Positions 1 to 12,096 of a stretch of DNA of 64,000 nucleotides are shown piece after piece. The stretch spans positions 43,243,068-43,307,067 of the forward strand of contig JAJLRJ010000004.1 of the NCBI GenBank assembly GCA_024195265.1. Direction: 5' to 3'. A program made the translations under genes and the position numbers. Within the stretch, counting starts at the first letter, position 1. Every line of letters starts with the position of its first letter. This stretch comes from Dendrophyllia cribrosa. Its lineage: Eukaryota; Cnidaria; Anthozoa; Scleractinia; Dendrophylliidae. Under the pieces are notes generated by a model that worked only from the letters and a program-made list of their open reading frames with translations, was not told the DNA's origin and searched no databases.

Positions 1-59
1 ACCTCGATGGGATTTCTTTTGTTTTATTCCCCTAAACCTCGGAGCCAAGTATGAATTTT

Positions 60-145
60 AATATATCGGAATTGGTCTATTGATAAACAGTTCGAGTTAG
101 CGGTGAATTCGAGTTGTCCGAGTTCGAGTTAGCCGAGTAAAAATG
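60..145. repeat. possible pogo/Tigger-like terminal repeat relic
   Basis: The segment repeats the words TTCGAGTTAGC and GAGTTCGAGTTAGCCGAG. They resemble the subterminal sequence of pogo/Tigger-type DNA elements, whose ends are built from similar CGAGTTA words. The partner end would lie outside the window or be lost. The call rests on word resemblance only. Confidence 0.25.
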
Positions 146-972
146 ACTCAAAAATAGGGCCAATTCCAAGGTTACGATAACAGGAGCGTGTTGAAAATGG
201 TCCAAAATGACCAAAAATCAGCGGTCCATGAAAGCACCGGCGGACTCGAAAGGCAAATTTTCGACTTATCGTAATTTTTAAAAAAAAGTAAAATGAAATC
301 GAACCTTTTAAACCCATTTTCGAAAATAGGTCACTAAATAGGTTCTTTTGGTAAAATAAAAAGAAATTCGAAATTTGGCCTCTGTCCTCGGATTCTCGAT
401 ATTTACAGACATCGCTCTCAATATGTTCGAACTCACCACGATCATTTGACGCACTTTCCACGATGCTATCTTCCTCATCTGATGTGCTTTCTGGTATGTA
501 CTCAGGATCAGAGTCCAAGTACACGAAGGGACTTTATTACTTTATTGTCATTACAAAAAAAGAATGTGATCCGCATAAAGGCCGTTCAATAAAATCCCAA
601 CAAACACAATATATGTGATTGTTCCTTTCCGTAAACGCTGATAGATGAAGCCAATCCAGTTGACAGTCTTTTATGGAAAAATAAAAGCTAACCATAGGCA
701 CTCCGCTTCGGTTTTCAGCAAGATTTTACGAGAAGTTAAATATATCCAAAGAGCAGCTTTTTCGATCAAACATTTTTGGAGTTATTGTTATTTTTTTTTT
801 CGGTATTCTCGGCTGTTTTAATTTTCTTAGTGGATTTCTCTTTCACAGTCTATAAAAAAGTCTTTAAACAAATGAGAAATTCTAAATTTTCACAAAAACG
901 TTCCTTATCGTTACGATTTTAGCGTGTGCGTGTTCCGACGATGAGAGGCCGTTTTTGACGGAAAGCGTTTTA
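146..972. other. no recognised gene; acidic ORF on minus strand
   Basis: A minus-strand open frame (524 down to 129) begins with an acidic, Ser/Asp/Glu-rich stretch (SDPEYIPESTSDEEDSIVES) and then turns into low-complexity hydrophobic and basic sequence. The acidic start looks like a real exon or transposon-protein fragment; the second half looks like non-coding read-through. I cannot name a family. The rest is AT-rich with nothing I can support. Confidence 0.3.
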
Positions 973-2643
973 CAGTGCGGCGCCCAAAAGTGTGACCACT
1001 TTTAATTAATTCGCATTCTTTCGTGCCGATTATCCAATCAAATGAGAGCACTTTTAATTAATTCGCATTCTTTCGTACCGATTATCCAATCAGAAGGCGA
1101 AGATAGTTTATACAGCTAACCGCAAGAACAAAATCAAGGCAACATGTTACGAAAGCAAAATTGCTCTTCCATGAATACCATTTTTGGACGCTTTTCCAGC
1201 TGAACTTTGGCGTTTTTGGCCTCGAAAATAACATCGAAGTGCAAAATGTCCAAGGTCAAATTTTGGCAAATCGACATCGGCTTACCTGCTGTAGTAAACG
1301 GTAAACGTTCGGCCGGGCATCAATTTAATAGCAAGAACGCAATTTCCACGGCCAGAACAACATAATTGCAAATATTTATTTCTCCTACAAGTATCATTGT
1401 TGTAATAATTCAAAGCTATCCTGAGGTAATTATGTATTTATGTTCTATTGATGTTGCGTATGTTTGGCTATTTTTCTGTATAATAAAGCGAAACCACCGC
1501 GTGATCTCGGCGTAGTTACAACCACTGAATTAGAGCTGATTCATAACACTCGGTGTTTCGCTATTCGAAAACAATGTTCTTCAAATCCTGCGTCAAATAA
1601 AAAGAAACTTTTCTCATCTTTCATTGAGGACCATGCTGTCGCAGCAAGCTAGGAAGTTTTTGCAAAATGCCCATTTGCGACCAGATCTCACTCTTTAATA
1701 AAAAGCTATCCACAAACACAACTCCACGGCTGATGCTTCGCCAGGTTTCACAGACGTGGACATGGATCATATATCTTTTCATGTTAGGAAGTTACAAATG
1801 CTATCTGTCATGACTTAAAACAAAATTTATAAGCCCTCTAAAAACTGAGAACTTGATGATTTCAATAGCTATTGCCAAATTAGTAGAGTCAGCAGAGTCA
1901 GATTCTCGGGAAATGCCCAGAACTTGTTATTTCGCTCGTGCTGAGTTGGAATAGGTTTGTACGTAACAATTATCCATCACTGAGACTCACCGAATATCGA
2001 CTAGCCCGGGTACACTGAGTTAAGGTTTCTATTTCGTTTAGGGATTTTGTTCAGGGAAAAACACACTTGATATTTTGAGCGACAATTTGAAGTCGCTGCG
2101 GTGAACCGCATCTGTCAGCACGGTCAATTTTGTCACTTCTATAAACGGCCGTAAAAATATAAACAAAAGCCCCATAATATAAATTTCATGTGGAAATAAG
2201 CAAAGACATCGTTATATCGGCTGTAGGACTTACTTTATTCAGCTTTATCGTCGACCATCTGATCTGAGCAGTGGCAAGAAATTCTTCATAACAAAATCGC
2301 GGTGAGCGGATGTCGAAGCGCACGATTTTCCCGCAACAATCCCCATTTTAGAGTTACAAATTTAGTCTAGCGTAGAATTTCAAAGTTACAAACGGAAAAC
2401 TTGACTTGAAAGATCGTTAAAGGTAAAGGCCCTGAAGCATTCTTGAAACAGATGTCTTTTACGTTCCCGCATCATCGCTTGTTCGTTTGGGTTGTTTTGG
2501 TTCAGTCCTCTTCGACTTCTGAATTCTTATTGGCTATTGCACGAAAGAATGCGCATAAATTAAAAGTGCTCTCATTTGATTGGATAATTGCACGAAAGAA
2601 TGCGAATTAATTAAAAGTGGTCACACTTTTGGGCGCCGCACTG
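973..2643. mobile_element. non-autonomous DNA transposon with ~120-bp TIRs
   Basis: The left end starts CAGTGCGGCGCCCAAAAGTG. The right end is its inverted copy, finishing GGGCGCCGCACTG, so the element is 1,671 bp. It is flanked by TA on both sides (971-972 and 2,644-2,645), consistent with a TA target-site duplication. Each terminal repeat is itself a tandem of two units of about 52 bp: the words TTAATTAATTCGCATTCTTTCG and TATCCAATCA occur twice at the left end, and their complements twice at the right. No transposase frame is visible inside; only a 62-codon ORF (1,464-1,652) exists. It is a deletion derivative or large MITE of unknown superfamily; the TA duplication alone does not decide between candidates. 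Confidence 0.85.
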
Positions 2644-2645
2644 TA

Positions 2646-3847
2646 ACAGCGGAAAATAAATAGCATGGAACAAAAAGGCTGTGTTAAGGTCATTGAATGT
2701 CTGAAGTCACAAACAGTATTGACCAAATTCGATTGAGAAATTTATGAAAGTTCCCCGTTCCTTTTTGTAACTTCCAATATTTCCGTCTTTATCTTTTGTT
2801 GAATTTCAGGTAGTAAAATAGTTTGAATACCAGTTCTTTTTAACCAGACAAAAAGATGAATGCCTGCTATTGACTATCCAAAAAATTTCACCTTTAGGCG
2901 ATGTTAATAAACGAAGTTATTGAGCCATAAATCTAGATCTCTCCTTTTTAGCGAAAGCTTGAGTCGTGCCCGGCCAACTTCTCTCCCGTTTTATCTCAAA
3001 ATACCCTTTAAAATTTGTCCTAGAATTGTAAGATTTTAATGCCTTATTAGACATAAATGCAACTACTTCTCAGCCAAATTTGGCTAAAATATATTGAAAT
3101 AAAGAGTAGATATAACTCATGTGAAAACTTCAAACTAGGCCGTTTTCGCGTTCGCCAAAAGCCTACTCGACATGAAAGTTGTAAGCGTTACAAATTGAAA
3201 TTTGTTTTCGTGCCATTTACGCAAAACTAAAAGCGTGTGCCCTTCTACGTGAGGTGGTGCATTTCATGAGGCCTTTTTATCCCCAAGAACATCTATGGAA
3301 TTGTTTTAATTGCTTTAAACTTGGAGAAAACCACGACGGTGTTCCTTTTTGTAACATTTCGTTCGAAAGATAGTTATAAAACGAATAGTTTTAAACCTTT
3401 TAAGCATTAAAATGCTTGAGCGTTTCAGAGCGAAGAAACATTGTATTGCATTGCGAAATCGTTAAAATAGGATTATTAAGAAATATGTAAAATAATGAGA
3501 GTGTTCAGTGGAGCGTTACATTCGGGACTGGAGATGAATCTAAGAATGAATGAATGAATGAAACATCCAAGCAAAGCAAACAAAACTGTTCTAGAAAGCG
3601 GGAGGTGTCCAAGAATCCCAGAAAGCATCTTTGTAAGGGCCACAGGCAACCCACTGGGAGAATCTGAGGTTATGTAAACAGCCCGATTGCCCAGCTGATA
3701 ATCCTCAATCGTGGGGCGTCAGTGCAACCGAACGTAAAGAGCACAGAATTTGTGCAAAGTCAAATCCAATGAGAGACACAAGTCCGTTTGGACTTGTCGT
3801 TTGTTGTTTTTAGTGATGAAGGATTTTGAAGCGACGGATGCTTCACA
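2646..3847. other. no gene recognised
   Basis: This is AT-rich sequence without a credible coding frame. The only simple repeat is a short (GAAT)n tract near 3,545-3,561. Confidence 0.4.
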
Positions 3848-3897
3848 CCACAGTTGAGTACAATTTACTTTTTAAAGTAAATTGTACTCAACTGTGG
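3848..3897. repeat. near-perfect 50-bp palindrome
   Basis: Arms of 24 bp (3,848-3,871 and 3,874-3,897) beginning CCACAGTTGAGTACAATTTA are exact inverted copies around a TT centre. It could be the collapsed remains of a small inverted-repeat element or a cruciform-forming site. Nothing nearby assigns a function. Confidence 0.9.
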
Positions 3898-4062
3898 TAA
3901 ATATACTTTAAAAATGATTTATCGGTGACAACTTAGTCTTGTCTTTTGCTCCCAGAATGTACACAAAAACCAGTATCTTCTTGTTCTTGAAGTAAGCAAC
4001 AGTTTGATTGCCTGTATTATCTGTCTTTTTTGACAAATATACTTATTTCACTAGCTGACTAA

Positions 4063-4486
4063 CTAAAGGCTGAGATGGTTTATAAGTCCTTAAACGACCT
4101 CGCTCCGAATTATTTGTCTTCTAAATTTGTTCAGCGGAGTGATGTGATTACTTCTTACAATTTGCTTGATTCTGATAATAAGCTTGCAATACCATTGCCA
4201 CGTACTAACTATTACAAAAATAGTTTTGCCTATAGCGGTGCAGTCCTCTGGAACAGTCTACCCTCAGCTGCTAGGCAAGCAACATCTCTAACTAATTTCC
4301 GACGATTCTTTATTAATTCCGACACGGCATTCATGTAAAACAGGCTTTGTTTTAGTTTATTTTTCTTTAATAGTTAGCTATTTTTTTAAATTATAGAAGA
4401 TTAATTCATATACATAGTTTCATATCAAGTTGCGGTTTTATATTAAATTGTTAATGCCTGATGTATTTACCGTGTTTTTAAATAAA

Positions 4487-4517
<31 letters not shown>
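4063..4517 (+). mobile_element. 5'-truncated non-LTR retrotransposon 3' end
   Basis: An 87-codon frame (4,075-4,338) carries the typical tail that follows the reverse transcriptase in CR1/L2/Rex-type LINEs: a start like MVYKSLNDLAPNYL, a central LAIPLPRTNYYKNSFAYSG block, then a VLWNSLP motif and FRRFF. In-frame sequence upstream (LKAE) fits the same protein but hits a stop at 4,060-4,062, so the copy is cut there. A short AT-rich 3' UTR follows and ends in (GAT)n at about 4,488-4,517, the usual microsatellite tail of these elements. It is dead, lacking the RT domain. The clade is not decided. Confidence 0.8.
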
Positions 4518-4518
<1 letters not shown>

Positions 4519-4547
4519 CCGTACAGGGGGCGGGGCTGGCGGGAACT

Positions 4548-4574
4548 TCAGCCCCCCCCCCCCCCCCCCCCCCC
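4548..4574. repeat. poly-C tract
   Basis: A near-uninterrupted C run lies just after the LINE tail and is followed by CTCCACCCCCCAC. A similar C/CA-rich run is found near 5,345-5,391. Such homopolymers are prone to length errors in sequencing. Confidence 0.8.
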
Positions 4575-7500
4575 TCCACCCCCCACAACACACACTTTTA
4601 AGAAAAAATATTTAAATGGTCATTTTCGATTTTCGAAAGGCGCCATGTTGATGAAATCTACTTTTTGCTCTAGTTCACAATAAAGAAATAGAAATAACCA
4701 ATACCACATCGAGTAAACGCGATTGAAACTGAACAAAAATTACAAGCTTTAAGCTTCTTCTGGTGAACCAGGCAACCAGCGCAGCTAACGAACGATCATT
4801 TTCCGCAGCTCCAAGATTGAAAACCTGGCTCCGTTCCACAATGAAGCAAGAGAAGGTTCAACACCCTGACCATACTTAACACTCATACGCAGAGAACAGA
4901 CAAACTTTGCAGTTCGTAACGTGGCTAATGAGTTTGTTGGTTGTAATGATAATCGAAAAAAAAAATTCGGTAGCTTCAAAGAAACTGGCTCTAATCTTAA
5001 TCTTTATCTTATCGAATCTTATACGTCATGATACTCGGCCGTTATTTTTATTGTTGTCATCAACAACTCCTTCAGGAGCGGTTATTTTGTTCGTTGTGTT
5101 TCTTGCAATGTTTAGAAAAGGCTCAAGATCTGTAAAGTTAGTAGGTGTTGGTAAAAGCTTCTGTCCGTGAAGTTGAGCTTGCGATGTACGGACATGTTTA
5201 GTTATTGAGATATAAATGGCAGTGTTACGGATGTTATCCATTAAATACATTGTGTCATTTGTGTAATTTGCATTTTCCGCTCATTTTTGACGACTTACAT
5301 TCAAACATTTCAGGGGAGCATCCCCTCGGATGTCCCCCGGATCCTACAACCCTCCCCCACCCCCACCCCCCACCCCCCCCCCCCCAACTAGGTGCTAACT
5401 TAACCCTTTGAGATACAAAGAAAGCTTCCTAATTTAAAAAATCGTGTTGATATACCGTAAGCCTATTTATATACCTTATTGCCTGAAAATTGACAAGAGT
5501 GATTGGTTTTCAATCACGGCCTCTTAAAAGCTGGCAAATGAAATATAAAACATCACCGTTATGATCGTTGATGGACAGTTTTAAGAAATTTGTTGCCTAA
5601 AACAGATCAGTCACTTTTCATTAAGCTCGCCTGGAGCCATTTGGTACTGATTCGTTGCCTTTAAGGGGTGGCTGAATTTAGATGAGGAAATTGCACTCTT
5701 AGCATTGTTAAAGTAAGTTCTTTTAGTTTCACAGAGTTAAAGAACATTTAACTAGATTAATTACTGAATAGGAACAGCCCAACAATCTCCGAAACATTTG
5801 GTGCTTTGAAGAAAAATGCAAAATTTGAACAGCACATCCTAGTGAGGCAAAACATTGTTCCAGAAATCCTATGTTTGATATATCTTAAAAGACGTAAAAG
5901 AATACTCCTCTTCAATAGGTTTGATCCAAAATGAACATTACACATCTGAGCAATTTTTAGACACCGTTATTTATTTTTTTTGTTAACTTGTTTAGTCCGT
6001 CGAAAAACTGGTTTTTAGATCTTACTGCGCAAAGGTGAGAATTCTTAGGATTCTTAATGACTTCAAACACAATTGTTTCACCTTCCAAAATTATATTTTT
6101 TCCTTTCATTCTCTAAAACGTCTTCTCCTTTAAACGTTGTAAGGTTAGAATGTTTCTCTTATTGCTCTACGAAAAAGATTCTTTTAAGTGGTAGTTGATG
6201 TGTAGCACGTTTTCTACTATTTTGATTTTGCTCAAGAAGATAATCACTGTATTTAAAATGTCTTTCCTTTCATGTCTTTTAAAAAGCAATTCGGAATTCA
6301 GTTTCAATATTCTTTGATTGTTTGCTGTGTTTTAATTAAAACATAATGAAAACTAAATGCTTGTTTTTGGCTGAACTGGCTCTTGATAAAAAGCTGGGGA
6401 ACATTTCGATTGGTTCCCTGAGCGGTATGAATTTGGTTAAACGGACCGCTAGGAAGGACCGCTGATGAAAAATATATAATTATTAAAGGATTTATTGTGT
6501 AGATAGTTCGGAAGCGTGTTAATGTTTAGTAATTTCCAGCCATATGTTAAATGTAGTTTTTAAACTAACGTTATTAACAACATGTGTTTCTTGACTGCAC
6601 TTACTTCCTCATCGCAAGAGCAAAACTTCGACACTTTATTCTAGCAGATACACGAAAGCATTCATACCTTCTTTACACAAAAATATCATTGCTTTTGAAA
6701 CTGGTACCGTTGCCAAGGGATATTTTTAAGAGTCATGAGTCAAGGCGGGAAAATGTATATCTGTCTGCCTTGTTAAAACCGGTGACATGTATTTCTGGTT
6801 AAAAACAACAAAAGGAAAAATAAGTTGCCATCTTTTTCAAAGCGAAGCCGTTAAGGTTTTACGGATTTATTTGCACCCCGCAAAAATATTTGCTTAATTT
6901 TTTTCCCAGTAAAGGTTGTTTACTTTTACTACGTCGCTTTCAAAAAGAAACCTTCGCCACTGTTCGGTCGTAATTGGTTTTATTATATGTAAAAAAAAAG
7001 TTGATGACATGAATTGGTCTACGATAAAAAGAGCTCTAATTGATTCCATCAGCGGTCCAGAGATACGAAGCGATCGCGAATTGATTTCACTTAACTATGT
7101 TTTCAAAAACGTTTTTAAAAAAAGACTGTTTCCGATAAGGTAGAAACCTTTTTATCGGTGAATAAACTATAGTTTTGGTAACACTTTTGCGAAAATGACG
7201 TGAAAAACATTCTGTTGGCACTTAACTTTCGTTGTTGTAGTGCAGGGTGTGTTCTAAGTTACTTATAATAAAACCACTATTCGGCTCGTTCCATACTCTT
7301 GCATTGAAAAATAACTCCAATACCGGTATTCTACTAATACGAACCTAAAAAGCTAATTTAATAATATATATGCAGTCATTACCAACGAATTCCGCCAAAA
7401 TAATTGTTACTTCAACTCCATAGTGCCATATTTATATTCTCTTTCAAATAAGACAATGTTGTCAAAACTTAATTTTCAAAATCAATTGAAAACAAATTAG

Positions 7501-7667
7501 TATATGATATGGCTCAAAATAAACGATAGTTTAATATGTAGCCTAGCCATCTTCTGAGTCATCTTTTTTTAATATGAAACAATAGACCAACTCGTTGTTT
7601 TTAGAATTAATCTTTAATGTTCCGCTTTAACTAGCGGCATAAGTAAGGAGAAAGAGAGGTTATAATA
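4575..7667. other. no gene recognised in ~3 kb
   Basis: Several short open frames occur (for example 4,907-5,170 plus, 5,026-5,250 minus, 5,757-5,945 minus, 6,584-6,802 plus). None has a motif I recognise, and none is joined to a neighbour by convincing splice sites. A C-rich CCCCCAC tract is at about 5,345-5,391. The rest is AT-rich intergenic or intronic sequence. Confidence 0.4.
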
Positions 7668-7870
7668 CACTGGGTGATTATCGGTTACAATGCTAAGGTA
7701 CGGACTTAAAATCTGGAGATCCAGGTTCAAAGCCTGCCCTGACCAGTAGCTAGTGTTGTTAAACAGTAGACTCGAGTTCAACTCCCCGATCATGCTTCTA
7801 AATATCCAACTAGGAGCTGCGTGTTTGAATGCTGGACCCCACAGGCACTTTTAAATAATCTATAACCGAG
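7668..7870 (+). mobile_element. tRNA-derived SINE-like element
   Basis: A tRNA-like head has a good pol III B box (GGTTCAAAGCC, 7,724-7,734) preceded by a decayed A-box region near 7,681-7,700. It is followed by a non-tRNA body (GCCCTGACCAGTAGCTAGTG, then GAGTTCAACTCCCCGATCATGC). This head-plus-body layout matches tRNA-derived SINEs that I recall as common in corals. The 3' boundary is approximate. Confidence 0.55.
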
Positions 7871-9929
7871 GGTAAATATAGGACATATATTATTTTATTT
7901 TATTTATTTTACAAGATTATGCTCATGCTTGTGCCTACAAAACTGCCAGCCTTTCACATTGTTAAATTAGTAAAATACATAAAAGAACAGTTGAGCCGAA
8001 AGGATGAGAGTTTTTCTGTAAATTTCCTTCACCGAGATGTTCAGTAAAATTCACACAATATGTTTGAAAACGTTTTCACCTGTCAGAATAAAAACACAAT
8101 AATTATTTAAAATAATGGGTACAAAGAGTTTCTGGTGTGTAATATATATTAAATAAAATTGGAATCAAAGGAAGCAAGAGCGAAGCGAGCCAAAAGCATA
8201 ATAAAAATAAACGAAACATTTTGTCTTCATTAACCCTTTCAATGCCAGAGTCAAATGCTGAGGACTGGTGACTGACGTTTTTGTGGCAGCGAGAGGAGTA
8301 AAGCTAAAATTAGACGGCCGGCTCGCACTCAGTAGAGGACAACATTTCAGTGAAATGTCTGTTTTCGACATTTATGGTTTGCACTTTATTTGCACCATGT
8401 TTCAATCCAATCGCGGTCCAAAACCAATATTCTTTTTTTTTCGGTTTGGGTACTATAGCCGCCGCTGGTACTAAATCCGAAAAAGCACGTTTGAAAGCCA
8501 TATCATTTCGGTTCAAGAACACTGGTGCAAACGCTTCTCCAGGCCATACCTGCTGTTTGATGCGAGAAAAGAAGCATACGCTCACTTTAAAACTGGTATG
8601 GGACTAAGCAAAATATAACCGGTTCTCTTATTAGGAACGTTTTTGCTAAGCCGTGGCCAAAATATTGCATATGTAAACAGTCAAAAACGTTTGGTCTGAT
8701 CCGTTATTTTAACTAGTACGCACAATTTTTCTGTGGTTTAAATGAGCCTCTTTAGATTTTAGTTTTCATAGTAACCCTTGCTGTTTAGCTAATTCCCTTT
8801 TTTATCACTAACAACTAGACCAGTTAACTTTGCTTTCATAAATGACGGTATCTTTGAATATTTGGTCCATTCCTCTATTTTAAAAAAAAAAGTCGGCCCC
8901 TTATTAAATCGCTGTCCAAAAAACACACGCGCTCTCTATATTGAACGGTCATAAAACAAATAAATATCTCTTAGCTAATTAAGAAAGGAATATTGCTTCA
9001 AATTATTCAGATTTAGTTGTGGTAAGAATTTTAATTAACAATTCAGATGTGCTCGACTTGTCTTTGAATAGGTTTCCTTTTAGGACCTTGAAAGCGACGT
9101 CGTTTGTTTAGACTCCCACGGGGTTTATTTAGAGCAAGCGGCATGATTGACCTATATGTGGCAAATAATTACCTCACTTCTCCTAACTTTTAATAATTTT
9201 TATGTTTACGCAGACATAATAAACATTCATTCTCCTTGAAAGCAGAACTCATTATCGTCATTGGACAGAGAACGAGCAGGGTCTCAAGACGGAGGCATGG
9301 TAAGCTTCGTGTAATAATGTTCTTTAGCGTTTAATTTTTTTCGGATATTGGTTGCTGTTGCTTCTCTTGTGTTAGCAGATGGCTCTGTGAACTGAAAATA
9401 CTCCCCATGATGGAGAACAAGATGCTAATAGTTAGTGGAAGATTAAATTATATCAGTTGTGTATAGGCTGATGATGAGCAACAAGTATTTCAGTTCAATT
9501 TCAACTCTTGGAATACACAGTTTCCGATGTTTCTTTTTTTAATGAATCGTTTTTGTTTTGTTTTTTCTTAAAAACAAATTATTTTTCTAAAGCCTAAATA
9601 CATTGGTGTTAACAAATCAATTAGACATTATCACAAATTAAAATCGAGATTCGTCCGTCCGTTTTTTGAAAGCACCTTCGAGAGGCACGAAGTACACTGA
9701 TGGGTTTTGTTAGCAAATAATCGGCTATTACCAGTGAAACAGGAACACCGAGTAAGTGCCATTTTGTATTTTATTTTTACTTTAATTGTATTTTTTTGTG
9801 AAATTCAAGTAACTTTGATAGGACAAGCGCTCTTAATTTTTTTAAATACCGGTATCTTGTTTATTGCTAAGCGATTTACATTTCACTTAATGAATAGTCA
9901 AATACAAAGTTTCGACTCTTTAGTCACTA
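7871..9929. other. no gene recognised
   Basis: Overlapping short frames on both strands at 8,165-8,607 have no recognisable domain. A possible splice donor (GGCATG|GTAAGC near 9,296) is isolated. The sequence is AT-rich with short A and T runs. Confidence 0.4.
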
Positions 9930-10140
9930 CTAAATGGCGCACCGTTTTTCTCAACGAACCATCCATCACCGACTGGGTGAACGACATCATTGTAGCTGTG
10001 GCGAAATCTAACAAGATCCGTATTTGCATTGACCCCAGAGTTTCGATTAAAACAGATTAAAACAAGTGTTAGACAGGGCACCAGAAGTCAATTCCACGAA
10101 ATGCAAAATTAGGCAAGAGGAAGCTCCATATGTGGGTCAT
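9930..10140 (+). pseudogene. Ty3/gypsy pol relic, reverse transcriptase part
   Basis: The frame that ends at 10,060 contains ITDWVND followed by NKIRICIDPR, the RT block of Ty3/gypsy-type polyproteins (family form: WVS.M..V.KPNG.IRICIDPR.LN). About 20 codons later, in another frame, sequence reading RAPEVNS, KCKIRQEEAPYVGH matches a block that lies much further along the same RT domain. The stretch between, including the YXDD catalytic box, is missing. This is a deleted, frameshifted fossil. Confidence 0.75.
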
Positions 10141-10829
10141 GCGAGCAATTAACCCTATTCAGCCTGAGCTTTTTTTGAGTTCCTGAGCCTGGGGTAACTG
10201 GGTAACTTCAAGAACATTAAGGCTATGACAGTAGATAGTACGTCCAAAACTGTCTCCTTTGAGGTCCGCACAATGGAACGATGACGTCATATGACGTAGT
10301 TATTAGGTAATTAGTTATACGGCCGCCATCTTGGATCCGCCATCTTGGATTTCTGAAACTTTTTAAAACCTCTTAAAAACCGTCCAAATTGACGCAAAAT
10401 TAATCGAAACCAATAAATAAACGCCAATTGACGTAAAAATACAAAAGTTATGCCAATAAACATTGTTTTTCTTCATTCAAAGGTATAAATATGCAAATTT
10501 TAAAAAACATGGCTGTCAAAATCTTGTTGCCATGGAAACATCAAGTCACGTGATCAAAAAATTGTCATATGAAAAGTCACAAAGTTTGATGGCGTTTGAA
10601 TGCACATTAAAGAAGTTATGAATGTTTAAAGTTAGCGCGGGCACTTTGTGCCCCCCCCCCCCGAAATTAAATCCTACAGAACACACCCCCCCCCCCCCCC
10701 CCCCCCCCCCGAAATAAAATCCTACAGAACACTAAGGAACATAAAATATTCCTTGGATTCATTTAGTATTTTGGAACATTAAGAACACCACTAGAATAAT
10801 TGCTCTAGACAAATGCTGCCTGGCATTGG
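10141..10829. other. insertion splitting the gypsy relic; CRE, YY1-like sites and poly-C
   Basis: This stretch separates two collinear pieces of the gypsy relic. It holds a perfect CRE-type palindrome TGACGTCA (10,282-10,289) with a half site ATGACGTA (10,291-10,298). It also holds a tandem CCGCCATCTTGGAT pair (about 10,323-10,350), which on the minus strand gives two AAGATGGCGG words of YY1 type. Two poly-C runs (about 10,652-10,662 and 10,687-10,710) are each followed by near-identical copies of GAAATTAAATCCTACAGAAC. No coding frame is seen. Confidence 0.5.
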
Positions 10830-11490
10830 GGCCCAGAGCAAGCAGCAAGGCTTTCAAAGGCTAAAGCACATGAACTTCTCAATACCAGATCTTTGCTACT
10901 ACGATCCAAGTACGCCACTCAAGGAACATTGTCGTTGTCCAAAGGGTTAGTGCAGTCCTACTACAAGATTGAAAGCACTTAGCTTATGCATTGAGAGCCC
11001 TTACTCCAATACAAGAACAGTACACTCAATAAAAAAGAGACCCTCGTGCAGTGATTAAAGTTACATCACTTTAATCATGGAAAAGCAAAGGTAGTAATAT
11101 CAGACCACAAGCCCGAGTGCAATACTTTTCAAGCAAGCCCTTGCTTAGGCACCACTTCAGTTTTAAAAGATGATGTTTACCCTGCAACGTTATCTTCCTG
11201 GAACAGATTTTTCTGTGGTTGATGTATTAAGCAGAGTCTAGATACAAGAGATAAACTCTCATTCCAGATTTCGAAGTCAGTACATCTTCCTATTTCACCA
11301 GAGAGGTGTGCTAAGTTCCAGAAAGCGACTGCGGAAGATCCAGCTATGCAAACCTTATGGAAAGTTGTGTCCTAGAAGCAAGGAAGTTTTACCAAGCAAC
11401 GTCCACGAGTATTCGTGCTCAAAGGGTGAAATTTCATCAGTGGATGGTTTCTTATTAAGGCCCAGAAACGCATTCCTCCTCAAAGTATGA
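10830..11490 (+). pseudogene. Ty3/gypsy pol relic, RNase H and linker
   Basis: In alternating frames I read blocks characteristic of the gypsy RNase H region: a CYYDPSTPL block, an ALTP.QEQYTQ-like block near 11,000-11,035, YGKAKVVISDHKP (about 11,080-11,115), a MMFTLQRYLPGTDFSVVDVL-like stretch (about 11,170-11,230), and the pre-integrase linker ending SSVDGFLL near 11,450. Several frameshifts and stops break it. It continues, after the insertion, from the RT relic to its left. Confidence 0.7.
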
Positions 11491-11555
11491 GTAACTAAAA
11501 CTGACCAAATGCCCGGCAGACGCATTTACGACATGAAGAAACCCAATCTTTTATT

Positions 11556-12096
11556 AGTGTTTATTATGCCCTTGTATATCCTTATGTTACCAATGGTTGC
11601 GTATTGTGGGGTAGTAATTACGAAGCTCCATTATCACAATTAGTGAAGCTACAAAATAAGGTTGTCAGAATCATCAACAACGTACCACTTCGTGATCATA
11701 TTATTCCCCATTATGTAAACCTTGGCCTTATTAAGCTTTCTGACATTGTAAAATTAAATACTATTTTATGATCATATTGTAGATAACAAGCCGTCTAATC
11801 TCACTATATCCTTTGTATCTGAACAACATAATGACGCCATTCGAAGTACATCCTTAAAATTAAATCCTAGTTCCTTTAGAATAAACATAAGAAAATTTTG
11901 TCCAACAATTATTGGATGCTATTACTGGAATGATATTCCTATGTCCATACGCAAAAAGCAAACTAAACAACAATTCAAAAGAGCACTTTACTAATACTAT
12001 TTTGCTCAGTTTTAATCACTCTCACCAATCTCGTAACAGCTATATTACTTCTATGTTTGTATTCCTTTCTTTGCATTGTGTTTTCTTTCTCTTAAT
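11556..12096 (+). mobile_element. LINE fragment: RT C-terminal tail, frameshifted
   Basis: The frame starting at 11,556 reads SVYYALVYPYVTNGCVLWG and then LQNKVVRIINN, the conserved region just after the RT of many LINEs. A frameshift near 11,765 moves the reading to another frame (YDHIVDNKPSNL ... FCPTIIGCYYWNDIP), which stops at 11,992-11,994. The copy is 5'-truncated, and its 3' UTR is interrupted by the MITE that follows. Its left edge directly abuts the gypsy relic. Confidence 0.75.

Noticed and set aside
4785..5250. Several hydrophobic and minus-strand frames
   Set aside because: Looked for membrane-protein or transposon features and found no pattern that I could name.
8165..8607. Overlapping 68-91-codon frames on both strands
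   Set aside because: No domain, no splice context, and mutual overlap; probably repeat-derived or chance.
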